Of a stretch of 17,650 nt of DNA, positions 7,895-15,074 are shown piece after piece. Position 1 is the first letter of the stretch. The number at the start of each line of letters is the position of its first letter. The position numbers were made by a program, and so were the translations under genes. The notes beneath the pieces are model-generated. The model was not told the origin of the DNA, searched no databases, and saw nothing but the letters and a program-made list of their open reading frames with translations. Origin of the DNA: Betaproteobacteria bacterium (GTDB lineage: Bacteria > Pseudomonadota > Gammaproteobacteria > Burkholderiales > Usitatibacteraceae). The stretch is taken from contig JADKJU010000006.1 of assembly GCA_016720855.1 (NCBI GenBank), forward strand, positions 1 through 17,650. The letters are read 5' to 3'.

Positions 7895-9469
7895 TGCCAT
7901 CGGGATCCTCGTGGTGGACCTGGGAGAGCGCCTCCCAGAGCGTTTGGTACTCGGTGATGTCGCGAATCGCCGGATGCGCCTGCGTGAGCGGCAGGTCGGC
8001 CGCAGGGGGCGCCTGGCGCTCGAGCGCGCGCCTGACGGCGGCGTAGGACAAGCAGTTGGCTTGCGTGAGGCGCGCGCACACCGCCTCGATGTCGGCGCGC
8101 GCGCGTGCTTGCGCACGAGGTTTGCGCGAGGCCGTAGATCGCTCGTTGGCCGGGGCGGCCAAGCTTGGCGAAGAGCTCGCGGCCGGCCTGGGCAGTTGCC
8201 GGGCCGATGGTCTCCAGGCGCACGAGCAGGCGCACCGTTTCACGCGACGGGTTGAAGACGCGGTCCTCTCCCTGCATCACGAAGGCGCCCTTGCGAAGCG
8301 ACTTCTCGTGCCGGCGCAGCACGGTGCCAACGCGCTCGAGGATCTCGATCTCGCTCGTACACGCGCACCGTGACTTCGCTGTGAGGCGCGGCTGGAAGAG
8401 CGGCGTAATACGAGCCCTCGACCTGCACCAGGCCCGCGTCATCGACCGTGCGCGTGACCTGGCGGAAGTACCTGCAGCCCTCGGCAGGCAACTGCTTCAA
8501 GTGCGCTTGCTCCTCGCGGAACATCTCGAGCACCTGACGCTTCTTGCGCCCGTGGATGCGCGGAGCCGCCCAGCGCTCCTCCCAGTGCGCGAGCCACTCG
8601 TTCTGCGCCTCGACGGACTCGAAGCGCCGCCCCTTGAGCGCGGTCGACTGCGTGTGCTGAATCGCGTTCTCGACGGTTCCCTTGCGGTTGGGGTCGGCGA
8701 CACGGCACGGATCGGCGACGACACCGTAGTGCGCGAGCATGCGGCGCGTAGACGGGATTCAACTCAGGCTCGTACAGATCGGGCTTGATCACGCCCTGCT
8801 TCAGGTTGTCGAGCACGACGTACCGAGGACAGCCGCCGAAGGCACGGAAGGCCTCCTCGTGCGCCCGCGCCCAACTCTCCTGGTCGGCCTTCCACACCGC
8901 TTTCCTGAAGCTCTTGCCCGAGTACTTGAGCGTCATCACGAAGAGCGCCGGCTTACGGTACTTGCCGCGGCTATCCAGCGTGGGCGCCCCTTCGCCGTAG
9001 TCGACCTGCGCTTCCTCGCCGGGGCGAATTCCAGTACGTCGAAGCGCTCGGGCGCGCGCGCCTTGAGCCGCGCCACGAAGCGCTTCACCGAGTTGTAGCC
9101 GTGTGCGAAGCCGTGGCCCTCCACCAGGTCCTGGTAGATGGCCACGGCGTTCCTGCCCAGCAACACCTGCGACTCGATCCACTCCCGGTGCGGCTCGCAC
9201 GCCGAGGTCGTCGACTCGTTGGCCGGAGCCGGTGGCCGGGGTGCGGGAGTTTGGCCCTCCGGGCCCCCGGAGCCGGTGGCCGGGGGTGCGGGAGTTTGCC
9301 CATCCGCAGCACCAGAGCCGGTGGCCACCCCGGGGGAATTTGCCAGCCTCTGATAACGCCGGACGGTCTTCGGAGACACCCCCAGGCGCCGCTCAATCTC
9401 CCGCTGCCCCACGCCGCTCTCGAGCAGCGCCAGGACGCTCATGCGCAAATGCGATTTCAAGACGTTCAC
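7881..9469 (-). CDS. istA: IS21 DDE transposase IstA (frameshifted)
   Basis: The start is GTG at 9469 with GGGGAGAGAGA just upstream. Residues about 1-45 form the HTH domain (LKSHLRMSVLALLESGVGQR, EIERRLGVSPKTVRRYQRLA). A Gly/Pro/Ala-rich linker with an internal repeat follows, then REWIESQVLLGRNAVAIYQ and GYNSVKRFVARLKARAPER. The catalytic core shows QVDYGEGAPT (first Asp), YVVLDNLKQGV (second Asp) and DPNRKGTVENAIQ (Glu). After it come NEWLAHWEERWAAPRIHG, the beta-barrel part LPAEGCRYFRQVTRTVDDAG, LVQVEGSYYAALP, and the tail DIEAVCARLTQANCLSYAAV ending EDPDGNVYH. About 525 residues fits the family. At least four frame changes (near 9000, 8735, 8360 and 8120) break it. The DDE triad is complete in the rebuilt protein. 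Confidence 0.92.
9225..9352. repeat. Three tandem ~45-bp units inside istA carrying the IS end motif
   Basis: Units begin at 9225, 9269 and 9314, each with (G/A)GAGCCGGTGGCC. The first two contain GGTGCGGGAGTTTG (9240-9253 and 9285-9298), identical to the motif repeated in the right end (9553-9566, 9578-9591). The third has a decayed version ending GGGGGAATTTG. In protein they encode a Gly/Pro/Ala-rich linker with repeated ATGSG...GQTPAP between the HTH and catalytic parts of IstA. Confidence 0.85.
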
Positions 9470-9545
9470 TCTCTCTCTCCCCGAATTGGTCGGGGAGGAG
9501 CGTACGTCGCGCCGTCCGGCGCCCGGGATCAGGCGCCCTTACGGG

Positions 9546-9604
9546 TGCTCAGGGTGCGGGAGTTTGACCCGGCCACAGGTGCGGGAGTTTGGGTGGCCGC
9601 CGGG
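9546..9604 (-). repeat. Right inverted repeat of the IS21 element
   Basis: The 59-base right end carries two copies of GGTGCGGGAGTTTG (9553-9566 and 9578-9591) and ends in CGGG before the duplicated octamer at 9605-9612. istA starts 77 bases inside it, so this end also holds the istA promoter region. Confidence 0.88.
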
Positions 9605-9612
9605 GTGACGCC
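9605..9612. repeat. 8-bp target-site duplication, right copy
   Basis: GTGACGCC, identical to 7046-7053 and in the same orientation. It lies directly outside the right inverted repeat. Confidence 0.8.
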
Positions 9613-9942
9613 TTGTGATCACAATCACCGCTACCTGCCGGTGAAAGGTTCACCCGACGTATCTCGTTTCGACATTCATGTCGATGACGTCGGAATAGCG
9701 AGCTGTTCGATTTCCCGGCAGGTATTCGCAGACGAATTCGGAATGACCCACGCGTATACGGACAATGGATTCGCGCAAGGTTCCCAATGCGCAAGCGATG
9801 CCGAAGCAGATCGCGTAGATGGGGAAAGCCTTCTCCGCGGAATCGAGCGCCACTGCAAAGATCGCCACGAGGAAAGCGGCCGCGAATGCGGCGTAGGTCG
9901 GCCCCGTTGGTCCTTCGGTTCTAACACTTTGTGCAATGCCAT
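9605..9942 (-). pseudogene. 5' part of IS21-interrupted small membrane-protein gene
   Basis: Read leftward, this encodes a short polar N-terminus, then two adjacent hydrophobic segments: TYAAFAAAFLVAIFAVAL, and AFPIYAICFGIACALGTL after a charged DSAEK. A hydrophilic part follows with IVRIRVGHSEFVCEYLPG, ARYSDVIDMNVETRYVG, a TGA, then TFHRQVAVIVITRR up to the IS. Two transmembrane helices followed by a beta-rich strand pattern suggest a small PH-like membrane protein, but I do not recognise the family. ATG at 9942 is in a neighbouring frame to the main frame, so one indel lies near the start, and the TGA after YVG may be another. The start lies just beyond repeat B. The rest of the gene is at 6806-7053. 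Confidence 0.6.
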
Positions 9943-9958
9943 CCGCCAGGGGCGACTG

Positions 9959-10048
9959 TTGGCAAGCGCTACAAGTGATTGATGTCAAGGGTTGACGGCT
10001 ACCTCGACGAACCAGGGGATCGAGGTTCGAATCGTGACGGGCGCGCCA
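9959..10048 (+). repeat. tRNA-3'-end-like repeat, copy B
   Basis: It starts TTGGCAAGCGCTACAAGTG, followed by ATTGATG. It ends GAACCAGGGGATCG, AGGTTCGAATC and GGGCGCGCCA at 10048. The shared segments with copy A (6054-6154) are the 5' block, the GAACCAGGGG..TCG block, the GGTTCGAATC T-arm and the terminal CGGGCGCGCCA. The middle is diverged. No complete cloverleaf can be drawn. A hairpin follows at once, as in copy A. Confidence 0.6.
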
Positions 10049-10055
10049 TTTATTC

Positions 10056-10082
10056 AAGGGCTTGTCGAAAGACAGGCCCTTT
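10056..10082 (+). terminator. Terminator-like hairpin after repeat B
   Basis: AAGGGCTTGTC (10056-10066) pairs with GACAGGCCCTT (10071-10081) around GAAA, with one T-G wobble. It has the same design as the hairpin after repeat A (GTC, tetraloop, GAC at the top of the stem). The T-run is short. It lies downstream of the leuD stop on the minus strand and could serve that operon. Confidence 0.6.
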
Positions 10083-10203
10083 GCCATCGGCGCGTTGCTA
10101 CCCGATTGCGATATGCGGCAGAGCGTCGAGCAGGCGCCCCGGAAGGCGGATGTCGCGGCCGCCGGCACGCAGTGATTGGGAAAATCACCCTCCGGCGTTG
10201 AGA

Positions 10204-10806
10204 TCAGGTCGTCCCCACGAGCCAGGGCGTCTCCTCGCGCTGGCGCAACTCGTAGGCGGCGACTTCCTTCTCGTAGCGCAGCGTGAGGTCGATCTCGTCG
10301 ACGCCCGCGAGCAGGCATTCCTTCCGGAAGGGATCGACCTCGAATCCAACGACGCATCCGTCCGGCAGTCGCAGCGTCTGCGACGGAAGGTCGATCGTGA
10401 GTTCGACGCCCGGGTTCGCCGTCAGGAGGGCGCGGATGGCCGCGACGCGCTCGTTCGGGAGCGTGATCGCCAGCACGCCGTTCTTGAAGGAGTTCTCGAG
10501 GAAGATGTCGCCGAACGAAGGCGCGATCCAGGCGCGCAGTCCCCGGCCGGCGAGGGCCCAGACAGCGGCTTCGCGCGAGGAGCCGCAGCCGAAGTTCTCG
10601 GCGGCGACCAGGATCTTCGCGTCGCGGTATCCGGGGCGGTCGAGCACGAAATCCGGCTCGCTCTCGCGCAGGTCGTGGAAGAGAAAGTTTTCGTAGCCGG
10701 CGGAGCGCGGCTTGCGCAGGAAGCGCGCGGGAACGATGCGGTCCGTATCGACGTTCACGATATCGAGCGGGACGGCGACGGCGGTGAGGCTGGTGAAGGG
10801 GTCCAT
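10204..10806 (-). CDS. leuD: LeuD-type hydro-lyase small subunit (3-isopropylmalate dehydratase family)
   Basis: Small swivel-domain subunit of a LeuCD-type [4Fe-4S] hydro-lyase. This is the only long gene that reads in a single clean frame, 200 residues, the usual LeuD length. Visible motifs are DPFTSLTAVAVPLDIVNVDT, DRIVPARFL near the N-terminus, GYRDAKILVAAENFGCGSSR with EAAVWAL (the GCGSSRE substrate loop), FGDIFLENSFKNGVL, and the C-terminal DGCVVGFEVDPFRKECLLAG and DEIDLTLRY. It starts at 10806, five bases beyond the stop of the large-subunit gene, so the two subunits are translationally linked. LeuCD normally interconverts 2- and 3-isopropylmalate, but paralogues act on citraconate/citramalate or dimethylmalate. 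The operon context (lyase plus solute receptor, no leuA or leuB) makes a catabolic role at least as likely as leucine synthesis. Confidence 0.9.
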   Translation of the reverse strand: MDPFTSLTAVAVPLDIVNVDTDRIVPARFLRKPRSAGYENFLFHDLRESEPDFVLDRPGYRDAKILVAAENFGCGSSREAAVWALAGRGLRAWIAPSFGDIFLENSFKNGVLAITLPNERVAAIRALLTANPGVELTIDLPSQTLRLPDGCVVGFEVDPFRKECLLAGVDEIDLTLRYEKEVAAYELRQREETPWLVGTT

Positions 10807-10810
10807 GCGG

Positions 10811-12218
10811 CTACCCTTGCACGTTGGGACGGGAGATCAGCCTGCGCACATCGGTGATCCTGCCGGTGACCGCTGCGGCTGCGGCCATGGCGGGGCTCAT
10901 CAGGTGCGTGCGCGCCCTTGCCCTGCCGGCCCTCGAAGTTGCGGTTGGAGGTCGAGGCGCAGCGCTGCCCCGCCTCCACCAGGTCGCCATTCATGCCGAC
11001 GCACATCGAGCAACCGGCGTCGCGCCAGTCGAAGCCTGCCTCGAGAAAGACGCGGTCGAGCCCCTCGGCCTCGGCGGCGCGCTTCACGAGACCCGAGCCG
11101 GGCACCACCATCGCAGGCACCACGGCCTTGCGTCCGCGCACGACCTCGGCGGCCGCGCGAAGGTCCTCGAGGCGGCTGTTGGTGCACGAGCCGATGAACA
11201 CGCGGTCGATCGCGAGGCCCGCGATCGGCTGGCCGGGTGCGAGGTCCATGTAAAGCAGCGCCTTCTCCATGCTGCCGCGCCGGGCTGCATCGCGTTGCTG
11301 CGAGGGATCCGGAACGACGCCCGTCACGCCGACCCCATGCTCGGGGCTCGTGCCCCAGGTGGCCATGGGCTCGATCGTGCTCGCATCGAGTGCAACCTCG
11401 CTGTCGAAGCGGGCATCGTCGTCGGAGGCGAGGGTTCGCCAGCGTGCCAGCGCGCGCTCCCAATCGGCGCCACGGGGCGAGTGGGGTCGGCCCAGCAGGT
11501 ACCCGAAGGTCGTGTCGTCCGGCGCGACGAGACCGGCGCGCGCTCCCGCCTCGATCGACATGTTGCAGATGGTCATGCGCGCTTCCATGGAGAGCAAGCG
11601 GATCGCGCGGCCGGCGTACTCCAGCGTGTGGCCCGCTCCGCCGAACGCGCCGATCTTCGCGATCAGCGCGAGGATGATGTCCTTGGCGTGAACGCCGGGA
11701 GAGAGCGATCCGTCGACGTTCACGCGCATCGTCCTCGAGCGCGCCTGCCAGAGCGCCTGCGTGGCCAGCACGTGCGCGACCTCGGAGGCGCCGATGCCGA
11801 AGGCCAGTGCCCGAGCGCTCCATGGGTCGAGGTGTGGGAGTCGCCGCACACCAGCGTGATGCCGGGCTGCGTGATGCCCTGTTCCGGCCCGATCACATGC
11901 GCGATGCCCTGGCGTTCGTCGCCCACCGGAAAGATCGCGATGCGGGCTGCCGCCGCATTGGCGGCGAGCGTCTCGACCTTTTCGCGCAGTTCCGGGTGCT
12001 CGATGGGGTTGCGGTTGCGAGTCGGCACGTAGTGATCCGGTGTCGCGAACGCCGCATCGGGGCGCCGCACCTTCCGCCCGGCATGGCGTAGCGCCTCGAA
12101 CGCATGAAAGCTGCCGTCGTGCAGGGAGGTGGCGGTCGATGTAGAGGAGGGTGCGCCCCCCCGGGCCGCTTGCGACCGCGTGGGCGTTCCAGATCTTCTC
12201 GTAGAGCGTGAGACCCAT
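10811..12218 (-). CDS. leuC: LeuC-type hydro-lyase large subunit (aconitase family, frameshifted)
   Basis: [4Fe-4S] subunit partnering the LeuD-type protein. Joined frames start MGLTLYEKIWNAHAVASG and continue GGRTLLYIDRHL, RRPDAAFATPDHYVPT, GITLVCGDSHTSTHGALG, ALAFGIGASEVAHVLATQAL, KDIILALIAKIGAFGGAGHT, RMTICNMSIEAGARAGLVAP, VFIGSCTNSRLEDLRAAAEV and FLEAGFDWRDAGCSMCVGMN. They end with NRNFEGRQGKGA, SPAMAAAAAVTG and RRLISRPNVQG. The three cluster-ligand cysteines are present (GDSH..; IGSCTNSR; GCSMC). About 470 residues is normal. At least three frame changes (near 12110, 11815 and 10910) break it. ATG at 12218 lies 8 bases after the stop of the lyase gene, so it is in the same operon. The true substrate may be isopropylmalate or another 2-alkylmalate. 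Confidence 0.87.
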
Positions 12219-12225
12219 TCGCCGG

Positions 12226-13157
12226 CTATCGGGGAACGTGCCCCACGGAGTGCGCATACTTCTTCATGGCGTCCTCGCCCAGGTACTCCCTTTCCCAGGC
12301 ACGTACCTGGTCGAAGCCCGCGAAGGTATGCAGGTCGCCCAGGGGGTGCTTCCGGAAACCCTCCATGAATCGGGTTTCGGCGACGGGGCCCTCGGCGTGC
12401 ATTTGCACCGCGAGGTCGTGCATGGCTCCCAGCGCCGAGCGCAGCATCGCATTGGGCGAGATGCAGACGGCGATGCCCATCGCGCGCAGTTCTTCCAGGG
12501 TGAAGCGCGGCGAGACCCCCGTCATGTTGTAGAAGACCGGCCCTTTCACTTCCCTGCAGATGCGCTGCACTTCCTCGGCGGAAGTGGGTCCTTCGATGAA
12601 TCCCAGGTCCGCGCCCGCGTCCAGGTAGGCGTTGACTCGGCGAATGGCGTCGTCGAGCGAGCCGCCGGACGCGCCGCGCGCATCGGTGCGGGCGATGAGC
12701 ACGAAATCCGGATCGAGCCCGTCGCGCGTGTCCGCCGCCGCCCGGATCTTTCCCACGGCTTCTTCCATCGGGATGACGAGGCGCCCGGCCACGTGGCCGC
12801 AGCGCTTCGGGCTCACCTGGTCCTCCAGGTGGATCCCTGCCACCCCGGCCGCGACGTATTCGCGAACCGTGCGGATGACGTTGATTGCATTGCCGAACCC
12901 GGTGTCCGCATCGGCGATCAGAGGGATCCCGACGGCGGAAGCGATGTAGCGCGCATTGGCCACCATCTCGCTCATCGTCGTGAGGCCCACGTCGGGAGCC
13001 CCGTGAGCGCGAGGGAAGTGCCGTAGCCCGTCATGTAGATCGCGCCGAAGCCGGCGTTCTCGAGCACTTTCGCGCTCATGGCGTTGTAGCAGCCGGGCAC
13101 GTAGAGGGTCGGGCCGCGGCCGATCAGCTCGCGCAATTGCGTGGTGGCGCGCTTCAT
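12226..13157 (-). CDS. Isocitrate lyase/PEP mutase superfamily lyase (one frameshift)
   Basis: TIM-barrel C-C lyase of the methylisocitrate lyase / dimethylmalate lyase / oxaloacetate decarboxylase group. It starts at 13157 with an ATG overlapping the upstream stop (TGATG). Motifs in order: LRELIGRGPTLYVPGCYNAM, GFGAIYMTGYGTSLALTGLP, then after one frame change near 12990 DVGLTTMSEM, GIPLIADADTGFGNAINV (the DADTGFG metal site), AGVAGIHLEDQVSPKRCGH (the K-R-C-G-H catalytic loop), DFVLIARTDARGASG, DAGADLGFIEGPTS, GPVFYNMTGVSPRFT and LRAMGIAVCISPNAMLRSAL. The tail reads EYLGEDAMKKYAHSVGHVPR. About 310 residues fits. The Cys of KRCGH implies true lyase chemistry with a catalytic acid, as in isocitrate, methylisocitrate and dimethylmalate lyases, rather than a phosphonopyruvate mutase. 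The substrate is not fixed by sequence; the neighbours suggest a 2-alkyl- or dialkyl-malate. Confidence 0.88.
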
Positions 13158-14135
13158 CAGTCCACCTTCGCGCCGGACGCCTTAAGGACTTTTGTCCAGG
13201 TCTGCTGCTCGGTCTCGAGGAGCTTGCGGAATTCACCGGCGTATTGCCGACGGTCTCGGCGCCGAGCTTCTGGAATCGTTCCTTCACCTCCGGCGAGTTG
13301 AGCGCCCTGGCCGCCGCCGCATGCAGCTTGGCGATGACATCCTTGGGCGTCCCGGCCGGGGCGAGGATTCCATACCAGGTATCGGAGGCATAGCCCTTCA
13401 CCACTTCGCCGAGCAGCGGGATCTCCGGGTTGCTCTGCGCCCTCTTGCTGCTCGTGAGCCCGATCGGTGCCAGGCGCCCGGCCTTGATGAGCGGCTGCAG
13501 GGAAGGGAGGCCATCCATGGCGAGTTGCACCTGGCCCGAAAGCACGTCCTGGCGCGCCTGAGTCGAGCCCTTGTAGGGCACATGCACCACCTTGATGTCG
13601 GCCATCGAGAGGGAACAGCTCCATGTTCAGGTGCGTGGCCGACCCCCTCCGGCGGAACCGTAGTTGAGCTTGCCGGGGGTATTTTTTGGCGTAGTCGATG
13701 AGTTCCTGCGGCGTCTTCACCGGCACGGACGGATGCGCCACGATGATCTGGTGCGTGTTGGCCATCACCGTGATCGGCTCGAAGCCGTTGATCGGGTCGT
13801 AGGTCTTCTTGTCGGCGTGTATCAACGGGTTGATGACGTGCGAGGGCTCACCGCGAGCAGGGTGTAGCCATCCGCGGGCGCCGCGGCCGAGCTCGGTGCC
13901 CACCCAGGCCGCCGGCGCCGGGCTTGTTTTCAATCACCACGGGCTGTCCCAGTTCCTTCGAGATTGCTTCGCCGACGGTGCGCGCGAGCGTGTCCCCCGT
14001 GCCGCCCGCCGAGAGCGGCACGATCAGCTTGATGGGCTTGTTCGGATAGGACTGGGCGGTTGCCAGGGTCGGGCAGGACAAGGCGAGCGCCAGAGGCAGG
14101 GTGAACAGGATTCGACCAGTTGACGCAATCTTCAC
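13157..14135 (-). CDS. Bug-family tripartite tricarboxylate transporter receptor (frameshifted)
   Basis: Periplasmic solute-binding protein of the TTT (TctC/Bug) class, which captures carboxylates. The start is GTG at 14135 with AAGGAG at 14142-14147. Residues 1-28 form a signal peptide ending ATAQ. Then come YPNKPIKLIVPLSAGGTGDT and LARTVGEAISKELGQPVVIE (the family's opening motif), NKPGAGG, SHVINPLIHADKKTYDP, GFEPITVMANTHQIIVAHPS, HLNMELF, VVHVPYKGSTQARQDVLSGQ, LAMDGLPSLQPLIKAGRLAP, LLGEVVKGYASDTWYGILAP, and KVLKASGAKVD before the stop. About 325 residues is normal. At least three frame changes occur. Its stop overlaps the lyase ATG, so it is the first gene of the four-gene operon. Bug genes commonly lack linked membrane subunits in Burkholderiales, and none is seen here. 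The ligand is presumably the acid degraded by the downstream enzymes. Confidence 0.9.
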
Positions 14136-14233
14136 GAGCGGCTCCTTGAGCGGGTTGCGGTGCGTTTGGGTGACAATACTACTTTCCCGCCGGCGCTCCG
14201 AACAGCGCGCGGCCCTGCGAGAAGGAACTTCAG
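14136..14233. promoter_or_regulatory. Divergent promoter region between Bug operon and SDR gene
   Basis: These 98 bases separate two divergent starts (GTG at 14135 on minus, ATG at 14234 on plus). Both start codons have ribosome sites inside it: CTCCTT at 14142-14147 (minus gene) and GAAGGA near 14220 (plus gene). An AT-richer patch, TGACAATACTACTTT near 14170-14185, stands out in the GC-rich background and is the likeliest promoter site. No regulator gene is adjacent and I cannot assign exact boxes. Confidence 0.45.
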
Positions 14234-14956
14234 ATGAAGGATTGCGTGCTCATCACCGGTGCCAGCCAGGCCATTGGCCGCGCGGCGGCCACGCGGCTGC
14301 CCGCGGACGGCTTCGAGTCGTCACGCTCGATCGCGAGCCGCCGCGGGCGCCGCTGCCCGCCGAGACATTCATCGAGGTGGACCCTCGCGGAGCGAAGAGG
14401 CGACGCGGGAGGCCCTGGCGCGCGCGATGCGGAACCGGCCGATCACCCGCCTCGTCAACAACGTCGGCACGGTTAGACCGGGCACGCTGGAGAGGCGACG
14501 AGCGCGGACCTGGCCGCGGTGGTGAGCCTCAACCTGCGCTGCTCCTGATGCAATGCGTCCAGGCGCTCCTTCCCGGCCATGAAGGCAGCGCGCTTCGGGC
14601 GCATCGTGAACATTTCCTCGCGCGCCGCACTCAGGAAGAATTGCGCACCGTCTACGCTGCCGCCAAGGCGGGCATTCACGGCATGACGAAGACCTGGGCG
14701 CTGGAGCTGGCGCCGCACGGCATTACCGTGAACGCCGTGGGCCCAGGCCCCATCGGGACCGAACTTTTCCACCGCGTGAATCCAGCCGATTCGCCGCGCA
14801 CGCGTGCGATAATCGATGGCATTCCGATCAAGCGGCTGGGCGCGCCGGAGGATGTGGCGCATGCCGTGGCCTCGCTCCTCGACGGAGGGCGGGTTTCATC
14901 ACCGGGCAGGTACTCACGTTTGCGGGGGCATGACGGTGGGAAATGCCGGGGCCTGA
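14234..14956 (+). CDS. SDR-family oxidoreductase (frameshifted)
   Basis: Short-chain NAD(P)(H)-dependent dehydrogenase, about 240 residues, cytosolic. It starts MKDCVLITGASQAIGRAAA (Rossmann TGxxxxIG, with A where G is usual). Then come VNNVGTVRPGTLE (the NNVG motif, equivalent to NNAG), NLRC, FGRIVN-like and S-S-R residues near 14600 (catalytic Ser), TVYAAAKAGIHGMTKTWALE (catalytic Y-A-A-A-K), LAPHGITVNAVGPGPIGTEL, IPIKRLGAPEDVAHAVASLL and a C-terminal F-I-T-G-Q-V-L-T..GGMTVGNAGA. The catalytic Ser-Tyr-Lys set is intact after joining at least four frame changes. It resembles FabG-like SDRs of unknown substrate. Divergence from the Bug-lyase-LeuCD operon suggests it could oxidise or reduce a hydroxy- or keto-acid in the same pathway, which is only an inference from position. 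Confidence 0.85.
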
Positions 14957-14969
14957 GCTGGCCCGGGCA

Positions 14970-14994
14970 GCCGGCGCCCGGTTTTGCGCCGGGC
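14970..14994 (+). terminator. GC-rich hairpin after the SDR gene
   Basis: CCGGCGC (14971-14977) pairs with GCGCCGG (14986-14992); an alternative pairs GCCCGG (14976-14981) with CCGGGC (14989-14994). It lies about 15 bases after the SDR stop and upstream of the SQR gene. There is no clear T-run behind it, so terminator activity is uncertain. Confidence 0.4.
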
Positions 14995-15074
14995 TTGATC
15001 CAGTTCACGCGCGCCCGGTCGGGCGGTTCTGCGTTGGTCCAGGAGCGAATTGAGACAGGAAAGGACGGTCGATC

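Larger units (their letters stand above)
7054..9604 (-). mobile_element. IS21-family insertion sequence, about 2.55 kb
   Basis: A complete element with istA and istB on the minus strand, bounded by 59-bp inverted repeats and an 8-bp direct duplication. The length, the two overlapping genes and the internally duplicated end motif are typical of the IS21 family. The istA and istB products act as DDE transposase and AAA+ helper. Several frame changes in istA are probably sequence errors, so activity cannot be judged. The insertion splits a small membrane-protein gene read on the same strand. Confidence 0.93.

Noticed and set aside
9225..9352. A short CRISPR-like array of repeats
   Set aside because: There are only three adjacent units without unique spacers of regular size, and they lie inside istA and match the IS ends.
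7881..9469. Programmed ribosomal frameshifting in istA
   Set aside because: The frame changes are scattered, and housekeeping-type genes all over the window show the same breaks. Sequence error is simpler.
6054..10082. Integron cassette array with attC sites
   Set aside because: The repeats lack the paired RYYYAAC and GTTRRRY core sites and no integrase is present. They resemble a tRNA 3' end instead.
10824..12032. A 402-residue plus-strand ORF
   Set aside because: It is a shadow of leuC. The minus strand carries the GDSHTSTHGALG, IGSCTNSR and GCSMC motifs of the aconitase family.
12208..13026. A 272-residue plus-strand ORF
   Set aside because: It is antisense to the lyase gene, which has the DADTGFG and KRCGH motifs on the minus strand.
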